From Geobacter sp. UBA5730 (GTDB lineage Bacteria; Desulfobacterota; Desulfuromonadia; Geobacterales; Pseudopelobacteraceae): a DNA stretch of 64,000 nucleotides. A model generated the notes under the pieces. It saw nothing but the letters and a program-made list of their open reading frames with translations. It was not told the DNA's origin and did no database searches. The translations under genes were made by a program, and so were the position numbers. The DNA lies in contig DIGE01000019.1 of assembly GCA_002419465.1 (NCBI GenBank), positions 114,781-178,780 on the forward strand, given 5' to 3'. This document shows positions 15,815-25,191 of the stretch, one piece after another. Position 1 is the stretch's first letter, and each line of letters starts with the position of its first letter.

Positions 15815-16870
15815 TTACAGCTGACTCGTAAGGGCTGCCAGTTTTTCAATCTGACCACGGGCGGCACCGCTGTCGATGGAATTCGCAGCCAGGGTGATCC
15901 CTTCCGGCACGGTTGCGCAGCGGCCTGCGGCCACCAGGGCATAGGCCGCATTCAGCAGCACCACATCGCGCTTGGGACCTTGGGCGCCATTCAGGATATC
16001 CCGGACAATGATAGCGTTGGCAGCGGCATCGCCACCTTTCAGTTCCTGCATGCTGCAGCGGGAAAGACCGAACTCTTCAGGGGTGATGGTAAACAGCCGG
16101 ACACCGTCAGGGGTTACCTCGGCGGCAGCGGTTTCGTTGGTCAGGGTGATCTCATCCATGCCGTCTTTGCCATGCACGACATAACCGTGCTTGCAGCCCA
16201 AGCGGTGCAGCACACCGGCCAGCTTCTCAACCAGATCCTCGCGGTAGACCCCCATCACCTGACGGTCAGCACCGGCCGGGTTGGTCAGTGGCCCCAGGAT
16301 GTTGAAGATGGTGCGGATGCCGATCTCACGCCGGGGCCCGATGGCGTGTTTCATGGCGCCATGCAGGGCCGGGGCGAACAGGAAGCCGATGCCGATCTCG
16401 CTGATGCAACGTTCAACGATGTCTGGGGTAACATCCAGGTTGACCCCCAGCTTTTCAATCACATCGGCGCTGCCGCAGGCCGAAGAAACGGAACGGTTGC
16501 CATGTTTGGCAACCTTGACGCCACAGGCCGAGACAACGAAGGATACTGTGGTGGAGATATTGAAGGTATTGGTGCCGTCGCCACCGGTGCCGACCACGTC
16601 CAGGATGGTCTCCTGATCAAGATTGATATCGTCACGATCGATATCCAGCACCCCTCTGCCCACCCGGATCGGGGTGGCCCGCTCCCGCATTACCCGGGCA
16701 GCACCGGTGATCTCCGCAATGGTCTCCCCCTTCATCCGCAGGGCGGTGATGAACGAACCGACCTGGGCCGGGGTGCATTCACCGGACATGATCTGGTTCA
16801 TGACCTCGATCATCTCGCCTTCGCTTAAGTCCTGGCATTCGACCGCCTTGGCAATGGCTTGTCTGATCAT
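15815..16870 (-). CDS. trpD: Anthranilate phosphoribosyltransferase
   Basis: 351-residue enzyme transferring phosphoribose from PRPP to anthranilate, the second committed step of tryptophan synthesis. The start at 16870 follows AGGAGG; an upstream in-frame codon adds 16 unlikely residues. Motifs: VVGTGGDGTNTFNIST (PRPP and anthranilate binding), KHGNRSVSSACGSADVIEK, and GPLTNPAGADRQ. No trpE or trpG precedes it; the upstream neighbour is a receiver-domain protein. Confidence 0.97.
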   Translation of the reverse strand: MIRQAIAKAVECQDLSEGEMIEVMNQIMSGECTPAQVGSFITALRMKGETIAEITGAARVMRERATPIRVGRGVLDIDRDDINLDQETILDVVGTGGDGTNTFNISTTVSFVVSACGVKVAKHGNRSVSSACGSADVIEKLGVNLDVTPDIVERCISEIGIGFLFAPALHGAMKHAIGPRREIGIRTIFNILGPLTNPAGADRQVMGVYREDLVEKLAGVLHRLGCKHGYVVHGKDGMDEITLTNETAAAEVTPDGVRLFTITPEEFGLSRCSMQELKGGDAAANAIIVRDILNGAQGPKRDVVLLNAAYALVAAGRCATVPEGITLAANSIDSGAARGQIEKLAALTSQL

Positions 16871-16935
16871 CTGTTCCTCCTCAAAAAGGAAATGGGGATG
16901 TTGCCATCCCCATCTCAATCGCTATGTGGCAATGG

Positions 16936-17877
16936 TTACTTGCCGTCGGTAATCCTGCGGATGGTCTCCTTGATCAGGGCCTCGGCCAGGTCGGGCACCA
17001 CTTCCCAGACGATCCGCTCGATGGTCTCTTTGGAAGCGGACATCAGGGCCTGCCGCAATTGATCTTCGGAGAGTGCCACTGCACCGGCAGCCATCGCAAC
17101 CGGTGCAATCGCCGCCACTGGCGGTTCTTCCGGCGCCACAACCGGCTGCTCCACTTCCAGGACAGCAGCTGGCGGTTCTGCAACCTGCTCCTCAAACTCG
17201 AAGGTTTGCTCCTCAACCGGCACCCAGGAAGCGCCGATATTGGCATCATCGGCCCGCTCCACGGCAAACGCCGGCGGCTCTTCACTCACCATGGCCAGCA
17301 CATCAGGCTGCTCCATATTCACCTCAAGGGTGTCAGGTTCAAATGCCGGTGCCGCGGCTGGCTGTTGGGTAAAGGCCCCCCAGGGGTCGTCAGGAGAGAC
17401 TGCAGCCTGCGCAGGCTGATCAGCCGGTTCAAAGGCTGGCGCAGGCACGACAAACGCTTCCGGCTCCGGCACTGCGGCAGGAGGTGCACCGGCAGCACGA
17501 CGCTGGCCCAATGCGTACAGTTCTTTGACCTTGGCAATGATCTGCTGTGACTCAAACGGTTTGGTGATGTGATCATCAGCGCCACAACTCTTGGCCTTAG
17601 CTTCATCAAAAGCCTCGAAGGAACCGGTCAGCAGCAGTATCGGCTTGTCAGTCAACGCGGGATTTGCTCGCAGCGATTCACAAACCTCGTAGCCGCTCAT
17701 GCCGGGCATCAACACATCAATCAGCAATACATCAGGGAGCAGTTCCTGGGCCTTCTGGACAGCAGCCGCGCCATTGTCAACCACAGTCAGGGTGTAGCCT
17801 TCACCGGCAAAAATGATGCCGACCACTTTCTGGATGGTAATGCTATCGTCAGCCAGAAGTATAGAGATGTTACCCAT
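16936..17877 (-). CDS. Receiver-domain protein with proline/alanine-rich linker
   Basis: 313 residues: an N-terminal receiver domain (about 1-122) with the acidic pair in ILLADDS, the phospho-acceptor aspartate in VLLIDVLMPGMSG, and the switch lysine in HITKPFES; then a long Pro/Ala/Glu-rich linker (about 125-265); then a conserved-looking helical tail with LSEDQLRQALMSASK and ERIVWEVVPDLAEALIKE. The layout resembles the polarity regulator RomR of myxobacteria, which also has receiver, disordered linker and short C-terminal domain, but I cannot establish homology of the tail. There is no DNA-binding domain. No histidine kinase lies nearby. Confidence 0.85.
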   Translation of the reverse strand: MGNISILLADDSITIQKVVGIIFAGEGYTLTVVDNGAAAVQKAQELLPDVLLIDVLMPGMSGYEVCESLRANPALTDKPILLLTGSFEAFDEAKAKSCGADDHITKPFESQQIIAKVKELYALGQRRAAGAPPAAVPEPEAFVVPAPAFEPADQPAQAAVSPDDPWGAFTQQPAAAPAFEPDTLEVNMEQPDVLAMVSEEPPAFAVERADDANIGASWVPVEEQTFEFEEQVAEPPAAVLEVEQPVVAPEEPPVAAIAPVAMAAGAVALSEDQLRQALMSASKETIERIVWEVVPDLAEALIKETIRRITDGK

Positions 17878-17950
17878 CGGTTCCTCCCTGTGCAGGATTG
17901 CTGATGATGCCTTAAAAGTTGGAAAACACTAGCATACCGGTTATGAGGTG

Positions 17951-19153
17951 TCAAGGACCCGTATGTATGGGCACTTCAAGGCCAACCCGGCGCTCACGCC
18001 CCACAAACAGAGCCGCCGCGAGGGTCGAAATATCACCGCGCAGCTTACTGAAACTGCGCAGACGCTGATAATCAAGACGGGTTGTTAGAAGCAGCACATA
18101 CAGGTCGACATCGGGATCAATCCAGACCGAGGTACCGCTATACCCGGTATGACCATAGGATAATTCAGAAAAAATAGTACCCTTGGGAGCTGAAAAAGGT
18201 GATTCGTGATCCCATCCCAGACCACGCACAATCTTGCCGCCACTGAAAAAATACGGTGCGGTCATCTGGTCCACAGCCCGCGACGAAAGCACTCTGGTAC
18301 CGTTCAGCTGTCCCCCGCTCAGCAGCATACCAGCAAAACGTGCCAGGTCGTGAATCGAACTGAACAGGCCGGCATGGCCGGCTACCCCACCCAGCATCCG
18401 GGCATTCTCATCCTGCACCACCCCTCGTCCGCCGCCAAGGGTGGGAGCATGGTTCGCACTCTGGGGGGGCAAAAAATTGGCGGTCTGCATCCCCAGGGGC
18501 GCATAGAACATCTGACGGGCATAGTGGTCGAGCGGCAATCCGCTGATACGGCGCACCAGCTCACCCAACAGGATAAAATTGATGTCGGCATAACGGAAAC
18601 GACTGCCGGCCGCAACCCGCCCATTCTGGGCAGCAGCTCGTTCAATGGCGCTCTGCATGGGTGCAGCGCGATTCAGCCCCACGTCATGGAGTCCCGAGGT
18701 ATGGGTCAACAGATTGAGGATGGTAATATCACTGCCTTCGAATTCTGGAAACCAACGCGATACCGGATCCAGCAGGGACAGCTTGCCGTCGTCCAGCAGC
18801 TTGACAATCGCAGGGGTAGTGGCAAAGACCTTGGTCAGGGAGGCAATATCGAAGACAGCGGCAGTGGTCAGCGGTGGAGCAGCGGCATTGAAACCGGATA
18901 CACCAACAGCGCCTTCATAGAGAATGCCCTGATGGTCTCCGACCACCACCACGGCACCGCTGATCAGACCACGGCTGATGGCCTGCTGCAGCATGAATTC
19001 GATCACCGCAACCCGGCCAGCCTCGCCGATCGGATCGGTTTCAGCTCGAACGGCTGGGACCAGGCTGAGCCCGGTCACCAAAACGCAGAGACACCCGCAC
19101 AGCTGAACAAGGCTGCGCTGCAAACAGGTATGCAGCATGCGGGGTAACGTCAT
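17951..19153 (-). CDS. Exported class C beta-lactamase-family serine hydrolase
   Basis: 400-residue protein with an N-terminal signal sequence (hydrophobic LVQLCGCLCVLVTGLSLV ending near VRAE). The beta-lactamase/transpeptidase-like motifs are present: SxxK as SLTK in DIASLTKVFAT, a Tyr-containing second motif RYADIN, and HTG in YGHTGYSG in place of KTG. Such proteins are D-alanine peptidases, esterases or related periplasmic hydrolases; the substrate cannot be told from sequence. The ATG at 19153 shares one base with the stop of the DUF2914 gene, so the two are coupled. Confidence 0.85.
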   Translation of the reverse strand: MTLPRMLHTCLQRSLVQLCGCLCVLVTGLSLVPAVRAETDPIGEAGRVAVIEFMLQQAISRGLISGAVVVVGDHQGILYEGAVGVSGFNAAAPPLTTAAVFDIASLTKVFATTPAIVKLLDDGKLSLLDPVSRWFPEFEGSDITILNLLTHTSGLHDVGLNRAAPMQSAIERAAAQNGRVAAGSRFRYADINFILLGELVRRISGLPLDHYARQMFYAPLGMQTANFLPPQSANHAPTLGGGRGVVQDENARMLGGVAGHAGLFSSIHDLARFAGMLLSGGQLNGTRVLSSRAVDQMTAPYFFSGGKIVRGLGWDHESPFSAPKGTIFSELSYGHTGYSGTSVWIDPDVDLYVLLLTTRLDYQRLRSFSKLRGDISTLAAALFVGRERRVGLEVPIHTGP

Positions 19154-19548
19154 CAATGGATCTGGAAGTCAGCAGCCTTGAGAAGCTGCCCGGCGGCATC
19201 ACGAACCTCAAGGCGCCAACTCCCGATACTGGAGGCATCCACGGCCAGGGTGCTGTAGAGACGCCAACGGCGCCCCTTGACCGGCATGGTGACCTCCTTT
19301 ACTTTGTGCCCCCCCCGCAGCCAGATATGCGTGACTGTCGTCTCTTGCGGAGGGTCGGACTGGGTGCGGGTAAACCCATAGAGGGCGCGTACCGAGCGAT
19401 TGTAGATACGGTGCACCGCATCTATCGGCTTCCCTTTGGATACCTTGGTGGTAACTGCCAACTCTGTTACCCTGAGCGGGGCAGCCTCGGAGAAAGAAAC
19501 CAGAGACAGGAGGAACAATGCGACAACAACCGGAAAGACGGCCTTCAT
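19153..19548 (-). CDS. Exported DUF2914-family protein
   Basis: 131 residues with a signal peptide (MKAVFPVVVALFLLSLVSF, cut near SEA). The rest matches the DUF2914 pattern: a beta-rich domain with HIWLRGGHKVKEVTM, RWRLYSTLAVD, and the ending WRLEVRDAAGQLL. Function unknown. The start follows a GGAG site; an upstream in-frame start adds 16 residues with no signal-peptide character. It lies 10 nt after argJ and is coupled to the serine hydrolase. Confidence 0.8.
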   Translation of the reverse strand: MKAVFPVVVALFLLSLVSFSEAAPLRVTELAVTTKVSKGKPIDAVHRIYNRSVRALYGFTRTQSDPPQETTVTHIWLRGGHKVKEVTMPVKGRRWRLYSTLAVDASSIGSWRLEVRDAAGQLLKAADFQIH

Positions 19549-19558
19549 GGAGGGCTCC

Positions 19559-20740
19559 TCAGGTTCTATAGTCAGCGTTGATGGAAACATAGTCATGGGA
19601 GAGGTCGGAGGTATATACCGTGGCCTGCCCGGCTCCTAAACCAAGATCAACTGTCACGCAGAGTTCTTTTTGCCGGAGCACCGCCGTACCGCGCGCCTCA
19701 GCATCAGCGCCGGCAAAAATACCGGCTTTGGCCATACAGACATCATCAAACCAGAGCGCCAGCCGGTCAGGGTCCACCTGGGCACCGGAATACCCCACTG
19801 CGGCAAAGATCCGCCCCCAGTTGGCATCCTGGCCAAAAAAGGCGGTTTTTACCAGGCTGGAGTTGGCCACCGCCAAGGCGGCCCGCTTGGCATCGGCATC
19901 ATTAACGGCACCGGTCAGGCGGATCTCTACAAACTTGGTAGCCCCCTCCCCATCCTTGACGATCTGCTTTGCCAGGTCCAACAGCACCTCATCCAGCAAT
20001 GCGGCAAAAGCAATCGCCTCAGGAGTGTCGCCGGTAATCTGCTGGTTACCGGCAGCGCCATTGGCCATCAGCAGGCAGGTATCATTGGTGGAAGTATCAC
20101 CGTCAATGGTGATGGCGTTGAATGAACGATCGACTGCCGCACGGAACAGACGGTTCAGCAGACCTGGCTCCACCGCAGCATCGGTCAGCACAAAGGCCAG
20201 CATGGTGGCCATATTGGGCATGATCATGCCGGCGCCCTTGGCGGTACCAGCCACCGTATAGCTGGACCCGTTGGCCGAACCCTGGCGGACAGCTGTTTTG
20301 GGAAAGGTGTCGGTGGTCATAATGGCGGCGGCCAAGGTATCCAGGGTGGCAGCGCCACGTCCCTCTACCAGTGCCGGCAATGCGGCCCGCAAGCGATCCA
20401 TCGGCAACGGTACGCCGATCACACCGGTGGAGCAAACCTGCACCAACTGCTCGTCGACACCCAATCCTTCAGCCAACAGGCGGGTAGTCTCCCGGGCGTC
20501 AACCATTCCCTGGCTGCCGGTACAGGCGTTGGCATTACCGCTGTTCACCACCAAGGCTTGAGCCTGTCCGCAGGTGATCCGCTCCATGGAAAGCAGCACC
20601 GGAGCAGCCTTGACGGCATTGGTGGTAAAAACAGCCACCGCCGTGGCAGGCACCTCGGACCAGATCAGGGCCAAGTCCTTGCGGCCCGGCTTCTTGATGG
20701 CTGCCTCAACGACAGAAAATTGAAAACCTTTCAGGGACAT
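19559..20740 (-). CDS. argJ: Bifunctional glutamate N-acetyltransferase/ornithine acetyltransferase
   Basis: 393-residue ArgJ, which recycles acetyl groups from N-acetylornithine to glutamate in arginine synthesis. It is made as one chain that cleaves itself before a threonine; that site is visible in KGAGMIMPNMATMLAF. Other family features are TTNAVKAAPV, VNSGNANACTG and the C-terminal SHDYVSINADYRT. Length is standard. It lies 29 nt after secA on the same strand. Confidence 0.97.
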   Translation of the reverse strand: MSLKGFQFSVVEAAIKKPGRKDLALIWSEVPATAVAVFTTNAVKAAPVLLSMERITCGQAQALVVNSGNANACTGSQGMVDARETTRLLAEGLGVDEQLVQVCSTGVIGVPLPMDRLRAALPALVEGRGAATLDTLAAAIMTTDTFPKTAVRQGSANGSSYTVAGTAKGAGMIMPNMATMLAFVLTDAAVEPGLLNRLFRAAVDRSFNAITIDGDTSTNDTCLLMANGAAGNQQITGDTPEAIAFAALLDEVLLDLAKQIVKDGEGATKFVEIRLTGAVNDADAKRAALAVANSSLVKTAFFGQDANWGRIFAAVGYSGAQVDPDRLALWFDDVCMAKAGIFAGADAEARGTAVLRQKELCVTVDLGLGAGQATVYTSDLSHDYVSINADYRT

Positions 20741-20769
20741 AGCAAAGCCTCTTCAAACCATCCGTTCCA

Positions 20770-23466
20770 TTACTTACCGCAACACTTCTTGTATTTTTTG
20801 CCGCTCCCACAAGGACAGGTCTCGTTACGCCCCGCCGCCTTGGAGCTTTTTGCCGGTTCCTGACTGTGGTCCTCGTTGCTGATGATGTTCTGGAACAGCT
20901 TGCGCCCTTTCTCAAGCTGCTCCTCTTCCAGCTCTTCGAGGTCCTCTTCCCGCTCAAGCTGGACCCAAAAGACCTTTTCAACCGTCTCCTCGCGGATCCG
21001 GATGATCATCTCCATGAACAGATGATAGGCCTCTTTTTTGTACTCTTGCTTGGGGTCTTTCTGACCGTAACCACGCAGACCGATCCCCTCTTTCAGGTGA
21101 TCGATGTTCAGCAGGTGATCCTTCCAGTGGGTATCAATGGCCTGCAGCATCACCACCCGGATCAGTTGATCCATCACCTCATCGCTCAGCTCCTCGGCCT
21201 TGCGGGCGATGATGGCATGGGCCTGTTCCTGTAATAAATTCCGTAAACTTTCGGCGTTAAGCCGCGCGATCATCTCACGTGACAGCTCCAGTTGCAGAGA
21301 AAAACAACGCCCGGCAGCCTCGGTCAACGACTCCCAGTCCCACTCCAATGGTGCGGTTTTTTCAAAGGCATAGGCATTGACGATATCGCCGATGGTCTCG
21401 TCCAGCATCTCCATAAAACTCTCGCGGATATCCTGACCAGCCAGAATTTCACGCCGCTGGGTGTAGATCACCTCGCGTTGCTTGTTCATGACATCGTCAT
21501 AATCGATCAGGTGCTTACGAATCTCGAAGTTGTGGGCTTCGACCTTTTTCTGGGCATTCTCAATGGATTTGGAGATCATGCCATGGGTAATGGCCTCCCC
21601 TTCCTCAATCTTGAGGAAATCCATGATTTTTGCCACCCGTTCTGAACCGAATATCCGCAGCAGGTCATCCTGTAGCGAAAGGTAGAACCGTGAGGAACCG
21701 GGGTCACCCTGACGGCCGGAACGCCCCCGCAGCTGGTTGTCGATCCGACGGGACTCATGACGCTCGGTGCCGATGATATGCAGTCCTCCCAAAGCCACCA
21801 CCTCGTCATGCTCCTGAGCGCACTGGGCCTTGAACTGCTCCAGTTGAGCGGCAACCTGCTCTTCACTGGCATCGGGGTTGGTCAGCTTCCACTGCTTCAA
21901 CAGTCCGTCAGGATTACCCCCCAGCACGATGTCGGTACCACGGCCGGCCATGTTGGTGGCGATGGTGATGGCTGCCTTACGGCCAGCCTGGGCAACGATC
22001 TCGGCCTCTTTTTCATGTTGCTTGGCGTTCAATACAAAATGGGGCACCCCTTGTTTGCGTAACAGCTCCGACAGCACCTCGGATTTTTCGATGGAGATGG
22101 TGCCCACCAGGCAGGGTTGCCCCAGTTCATAGTGTTCCTTGATATCCTTGATAACAGCGTCAAATTTTTCCCGCTCGGTCTTGTAGATCACGTCAGGATA
22201 ATCAGGACGCAACAGGGGCCGGTTGGTGGGGATCACCACCACATCCAGCTTGTAAATCTTGTGGAACTCCTCGGCCTCGGTATCGGCGGTACCGGTCATG
22301 CCGGACAGTTTTTTGTACATCCGGAAGTAGTTCTGGAAGGTGATGGTGGCCAGGGTCTGGTTCTCACTCTCGATCCGCACCCCTTCCTTGGCCTCCACGG
22401 CCTGATGAAGACCATCGGACCAGCGCCGGCCAGGCATCAGACGGCCGGTAAACTCGTCCACGATCAACACTTCGCCATCCTTGACCACATATTCCACATC
22501 CCGACGGTACATGGCATGGGCCCGCAAGGCCTGGTTGACATGGTGCAGGGTCTCAATGTTGCGGGGATCGTAGAGGTTCTCGACCTTCAGCAGCTTCTCA
22601 ACCTTGGAAACGCCCTGCTCGGTCAAGGTGGCGCTCTTGGCCTTCTCATCAATGGTGTAATCGCCGGTATAGGTTTTGCGCTTACCGGAGAGGGTGTTGG
22701 CCTCCACCTCCTGGATCTCACCCTTTTCCAGGAGCGGAATAATCCGGTTGATCACATAATACTTGTCAGTGGACTCCTCGGTGGGACCGGAGATAATCAG
22801 CGGGGTACGGGCCTCGTCAATCAGGATCGAGTCCACCTCATCGACGATGGCGTAGTTGAAGCCACGCTGGACGTAGTCATCCAGAGAGAACTTCATATTG
22901 TCCCGCAGATAGTCGAAACCGAACTCATTGTTGGTGCCGTAGGTGATATCTGCAGCGTAGTTTTCTCGCCGTTGCGCATCATCCAAACCATGCACGATCA
23001 CCCCTACCGTGAGGCCCAGAAAACGATACAGCCGCCCCATCCAGTCCGAATCCCGCCTGGCCAGATAATCGTTGACCGTGACCACATGCACGCCAAGGCC
23101 GGAGATCGCGTTCAGGTAGGCCGGCAGAGTGGCCACCAGGGTTTTACCTTCACCGGTCTTCATCTCCGATATCTTGCCACCGTGCAGCACCATGCCGCCG
23201 ATTAACTGCACATCAAAATGCCGCATTCCCAGAACACGCCGTCCAGCTTCGCGACAGACAGCAAACGCCTCGGGCAGCAACGCGTCCAGAGATTCTCCCT
23301 TTTGGTGACGCTCTTTAAACTCGGCGGTCTTGGCAGACAACTGGTCATCGGACAGGGCCTGCAAGGCCGGCTCTATCGCGTTGATCTTCTCGACGATCGG
23401 CCAAAGCCGCTTGAGCTCCCGCTCATTTTTGCTACCAATCACCATCTTGACAAGGGAACTGATCAT
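20770..23466 (-). CDS. secA: Preprotein translocase ATPase SecA
   Basis: 898-residue motor ATPase pushing secretory proteins through SecYEG. The start at 23466 (MISSLVKMVIGSKNEREL) is the standard SecA N-terminus and has a GGAGA site. Visible features are Walker A in MKTGEGKTLVATLP, DEVD in YAIVDEVDSILIDEART, the helicase motif TNMAGRGTDIVLGG, and the C-terminal zinc-binding CPCGSGKKYKKCCG that contacts SecB and ribosomes. It heads a run with argJ, the DUF2914 gene and the serine hydrolase. Confidence 0.98.
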   Translation of the reverse strand: MISSLVKMVIGSKNERELKRLWPIVEKINAIEPALQALSDDQLSAKTAEFKERHQKGESLDALLPEAFAVCREAGRRVLGMRHFDVQLIGGMVLHGGKISEMKTGEGKTLVATLPAYLNAISGLGVHVVTVNDYLARRDSDWMGRLYRFLGLTVGVIVHGLDDAQRRENYAADITYGTNNEFGFDYLRDNMKFSLDDYVQRGFNYAIVDEVDSILIDEARTPLIISGPTEESTDKYYVINRIIPLLEKGEIQEVEANTLSGKRKTYTGDYTIDEKAKSATLTEQGVSKVEKLLKVENLYDPRNIETLHHVNQALRAHAMYRRDVEYVVKDGEVLIVDEFTGRLMPGRRWSDGLHQAVEAKEGVRIESENQTLATITFQNYFRMYKKLSGMTGTADTEAEEFHKIYKLDVVVIPTNRPLLRPDYPDVIYKTEREKFDAVIKDIKEHYELGQPCLVGTISIEKSEVLSELLRKQGVPHFVLNAKQHEKEAEIVAQAGRKAAITIATNMAGRGTDIVLGGNPDGLLKQWKLTNPDASEEQVAAQLEQFKAQCAQEHDEVVALGGLHIIGTERHESRRIDNQLRGRSGRQGDPGSSRFYLSLQDDLLRIFGSERVAKIMDFLKIEEGEAITHGMISKSIENAQKKVEAHNFEIRKHLIDYDDVMNKQREVIYTQRREILAGQDIRESFMEMLDETIGDIVNAYAFEKTAPLEWDWESLTEAAGRCFSLQLELSREMIARLNAESLRNLLQEQAHAIIARKAEELSDEVMDQLIRVVMLQAIDTHWKDHLLNIDHLKEGIGLRGYGQKDPKQEYKKEAYHLFMEMIIRIREETVEKVFWVQLEREEDLEELEEEQLEKGRKLFQNIISNEDHSQEPAKSSKAAGRNETCPCGSGKKYKKCCGK

Positions 23467-23498
23467 CTGCTTCTCCAATCTGAAATAAAAAGCAGCAA

Positions 23499-23527
23499 AA
23501 GATACCATGAAAGCAGCTACTGCTCAA
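23499..23527 (-). promoter_or_regulatory. Candidate secA promoter
   Basis: On the minus strand TTGAGC (23522-23527) and TATCTT (23499-23504) are separated by 17 bases, placing transcription about 25 nt upstream of the secA start codon. Confidence 0.5.
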
Positions 23528-23586
23528 CCGAAAAGGGTGCTGTGACGCGAGTAAACCAGGCATAGGTTCAGAATGATCTGCAGATA

Positions 23587-23620
23587 AAAAAAAGCAGCGT
23601 ACCCTTACAGGGCACGCTGC
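23587..23620 (-). terminator. Terminator of the small exported protein gene
   Basis: GCAGCGT-CCC pairs with GGG-ACGCTGC (one internal mismatch) and is followed on the minus strand by seven T. A-runs on both sides mean it could also act on the plus strand. It insulates secA from the gene at 23643. Confidence 0.85.
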
Positions 23621-23642
23621 AAAAAATCAGCTCAAATTTTAC

Positions 23643-23939
23643 TTAGCAGCCGGCAGACTTCAGCATCTTGGTGGCTACGTTCTTGCCGCCCTTTTCGTCA
23701 AACTTCACCTTTACATCGTCGTCAACCACGATCTTCTTGCTGTTCAGCTTGCCAACGGTGATTTCGTCGCTCACCTGCAGTTCAACAGCCTTACCTGAAG
23801 CATCCTTGACAACGACCACGTAGGAGCCGTCTGCATTTTTAGTGATTTTGGTCACGGGGCCCTTAATGGCGGCAGCAAAGGACAGGGAAGCAACTGCAAG
23901 TACGACAACAGCGGAGATTACGGATACGATCTTCTTCAT
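23643..23939 (-). CDS. Small periplasmic protein of unknown function
   Basis: 98-residue exported protein: signal peptide MKKIVSVISAVVVLAVASL with cleavage near SFAAA, then a short beta-rich domain with alternating lysine and valine (GPVTKITKNADGSYVVVVK, KIVVDDDVKVKFDEKGG) and a terminal cysteine. It resembles the small OB-like periplasmic proteins (DUF5666/DUF1344 type) common in this group, but I cannot assign a family. It is monocistronic, with its own promoter and terminator. Confidence 0.75.
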   Translation of the reverse strand: MKKIVSVISAVVVLAVASLSFAAAIKGPVTKITKNADGSYVVVVKDASGKAVELQVSDEITVGKLNSKKIVVDDDVKVKFDEKGGKNVATKMLKSAGC

Positions 23940-24030
23940 GGTACGGTTAACCCCTTTCTGAGTGTGGGACCCTCGGCCCCGGTTAGTGTGGCGGCATGAG
24001 GTGGCCGTAATACATTCAATAATTGTTATA

Positions 24031-24060
24031 AAAATATCATCCGGCCTTCCAAAAAGTCAA
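24031..24060 (-). promoter_or_regulatory. Candidate promoter of the small exported protein gene
   Basis: On the minus strand TTGACT (24055-24060) and TATTTT (24031-24036) are 18 bases apart. The 5' untranslated region would be about 85 nt. Confidence 0.4.
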
Positions 24061-24090
24061 CGTATCTTTTAGGGCAATTACTGCCGCAAA

Positions 24091-25191
24091 TCAGAACATG
24101 AACCTGCGCATGCTGATATTCTGCAGGATGCCCACGCCCACCATGGAGGTGATCATGGAGGTGCCTCCATAGGAAAAAAACGGCAGCGGCACCCCCACCA
24201 CCGGAAACAGGCCGATCACCATGCCGATATTAATCACCGTATGCCAAAACAGCATGGCGGTAACTCCGACCGCCAGCAAGGCACCCAGCCGATCGTTGCA
24301 GCGCCGGGCAATGGTGAGCCCCCACATAATCAGACACAGGTACAGCACGAGTAAGAGCAGCGTACCGATAAAACCCCATTCCTCCGCATACACCGAGAAG
24401 GCAAAATCGGTATGCTGTTCCGGCAGGAAGCGCAACTGGGCCTGGGTTCCCTTGACATATCCCTTGCCCCACAGGCCACCTGACCCAACGGCGATCTTGC
24501 TCTGGATAATATGATACCCGCTGCCTAGTCGTGAGCGCTCCGGGTTCAGGAAATCCAGCACCCGGTTTTTCTGGTACGTCCTGAGAAAAAAGGTCCAGCC
24601 GAGCCAGACCATCGGCAGGGTCACCAGCACAAAACCCACCATGGTAGTCCAGCGCAGCCCTACAAACAGCGCCATGGAAAGAGCAATCAGGATCACCAGG
24701 ATGGCGGTGCCCAGGTCGGGCTGCTTCATAATCAACAGGGCCGGCACCCCCAGCAAAGCCAACGGGTACAGCATATCCTTTATGGTCAGACCACCCACCA
24801 CATGGTAATTATTAAAAAAACGGGCAAAGGTAAGAATGATGCCGATCTTCAACAGCTCCGACGGCTGAATCGTAAACAGCCCCAGGTCCAGCCACCGGGT
24901 TGCCCCCAGGCTTGTTTTACCTACCAGCAGAACCGCCAGCAACAAACAGATCAAAATGCCGTAAAACCAGTAGGCGAAGTCTTCAAGCAGATGGTAATCA
25001 ACACTGCAAATCACCAGCGTGATAATCAACCCAACGGCCATCCAGTTTAACTGCTTGATATAGTAAGGGGCCCCGACCATTTTATAGGCTGCCGAGGCGC
25101 TGTAAATGTTCAGTATCCCCAACAAACAGATCGCCACTACGAGCCCCAGCAGGGTCCAGTCAAAATTGGTCACCAGACGCCGGTCAATCAT
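24091..25191 (-). CDS. rodA: Rod-shape peptidoglycan glycosyltransferase RodA
   Basis: 366-residue SEDS-family membrane protein with about ten transmembrane segments that polymerises glycan strands during elongation, together with PBP2. Typical segments are IQPSELLKIGIILTFARF, KQPDLGTAILVI, FLPEQHTDFAFSVYAEEWGF and VGVPLPFFSYGGTS. Its ATG overlaps the mrdA stop (ATGA). It is the last gene of the cell-shape operon; I see no clear terminator after it. Confidence 0.96.
   Translation of the reverse strand: MIDRRLVTNFDWTLLGLVVAICLLGILNIYSASAAYKMVGAPYYIKQLNWMAVGLIITLVICSVDYHLLEDFAYWFYGILICLLLAVLLVGKTSLGATRWLDLGLFTIQPSELLKIGIILTFARFFNNYHVVGGLTIKDMLYPLALLGVPALLIMKQPDLGTAILVILIALSMALFVGLRWTTMVGFVLVTLPMVWLGWTFFLRTYQKNRVLDFLNPERSRLGSGYHIIQSKIAVGSGGLWGKGYVKGTQAQLRFLPEQHTDFAFSVYAEEWGFIGTLLLLVLYLCLIMWGLTIARRCNDRLGALLAVGVTAMLFWHTVINIGMVIGLFPVVGVPLPFFSYGGTSMITSMVGVGILQNISMRRFMF

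Noticed and set aside
22117..23205. Plus-strand frame of 362 codons opposite secA
   Set aside because: It is the antisense shadow of secA in a high-GC gene, and has histidine/glycine/leucine-rich composition typical of such frames.
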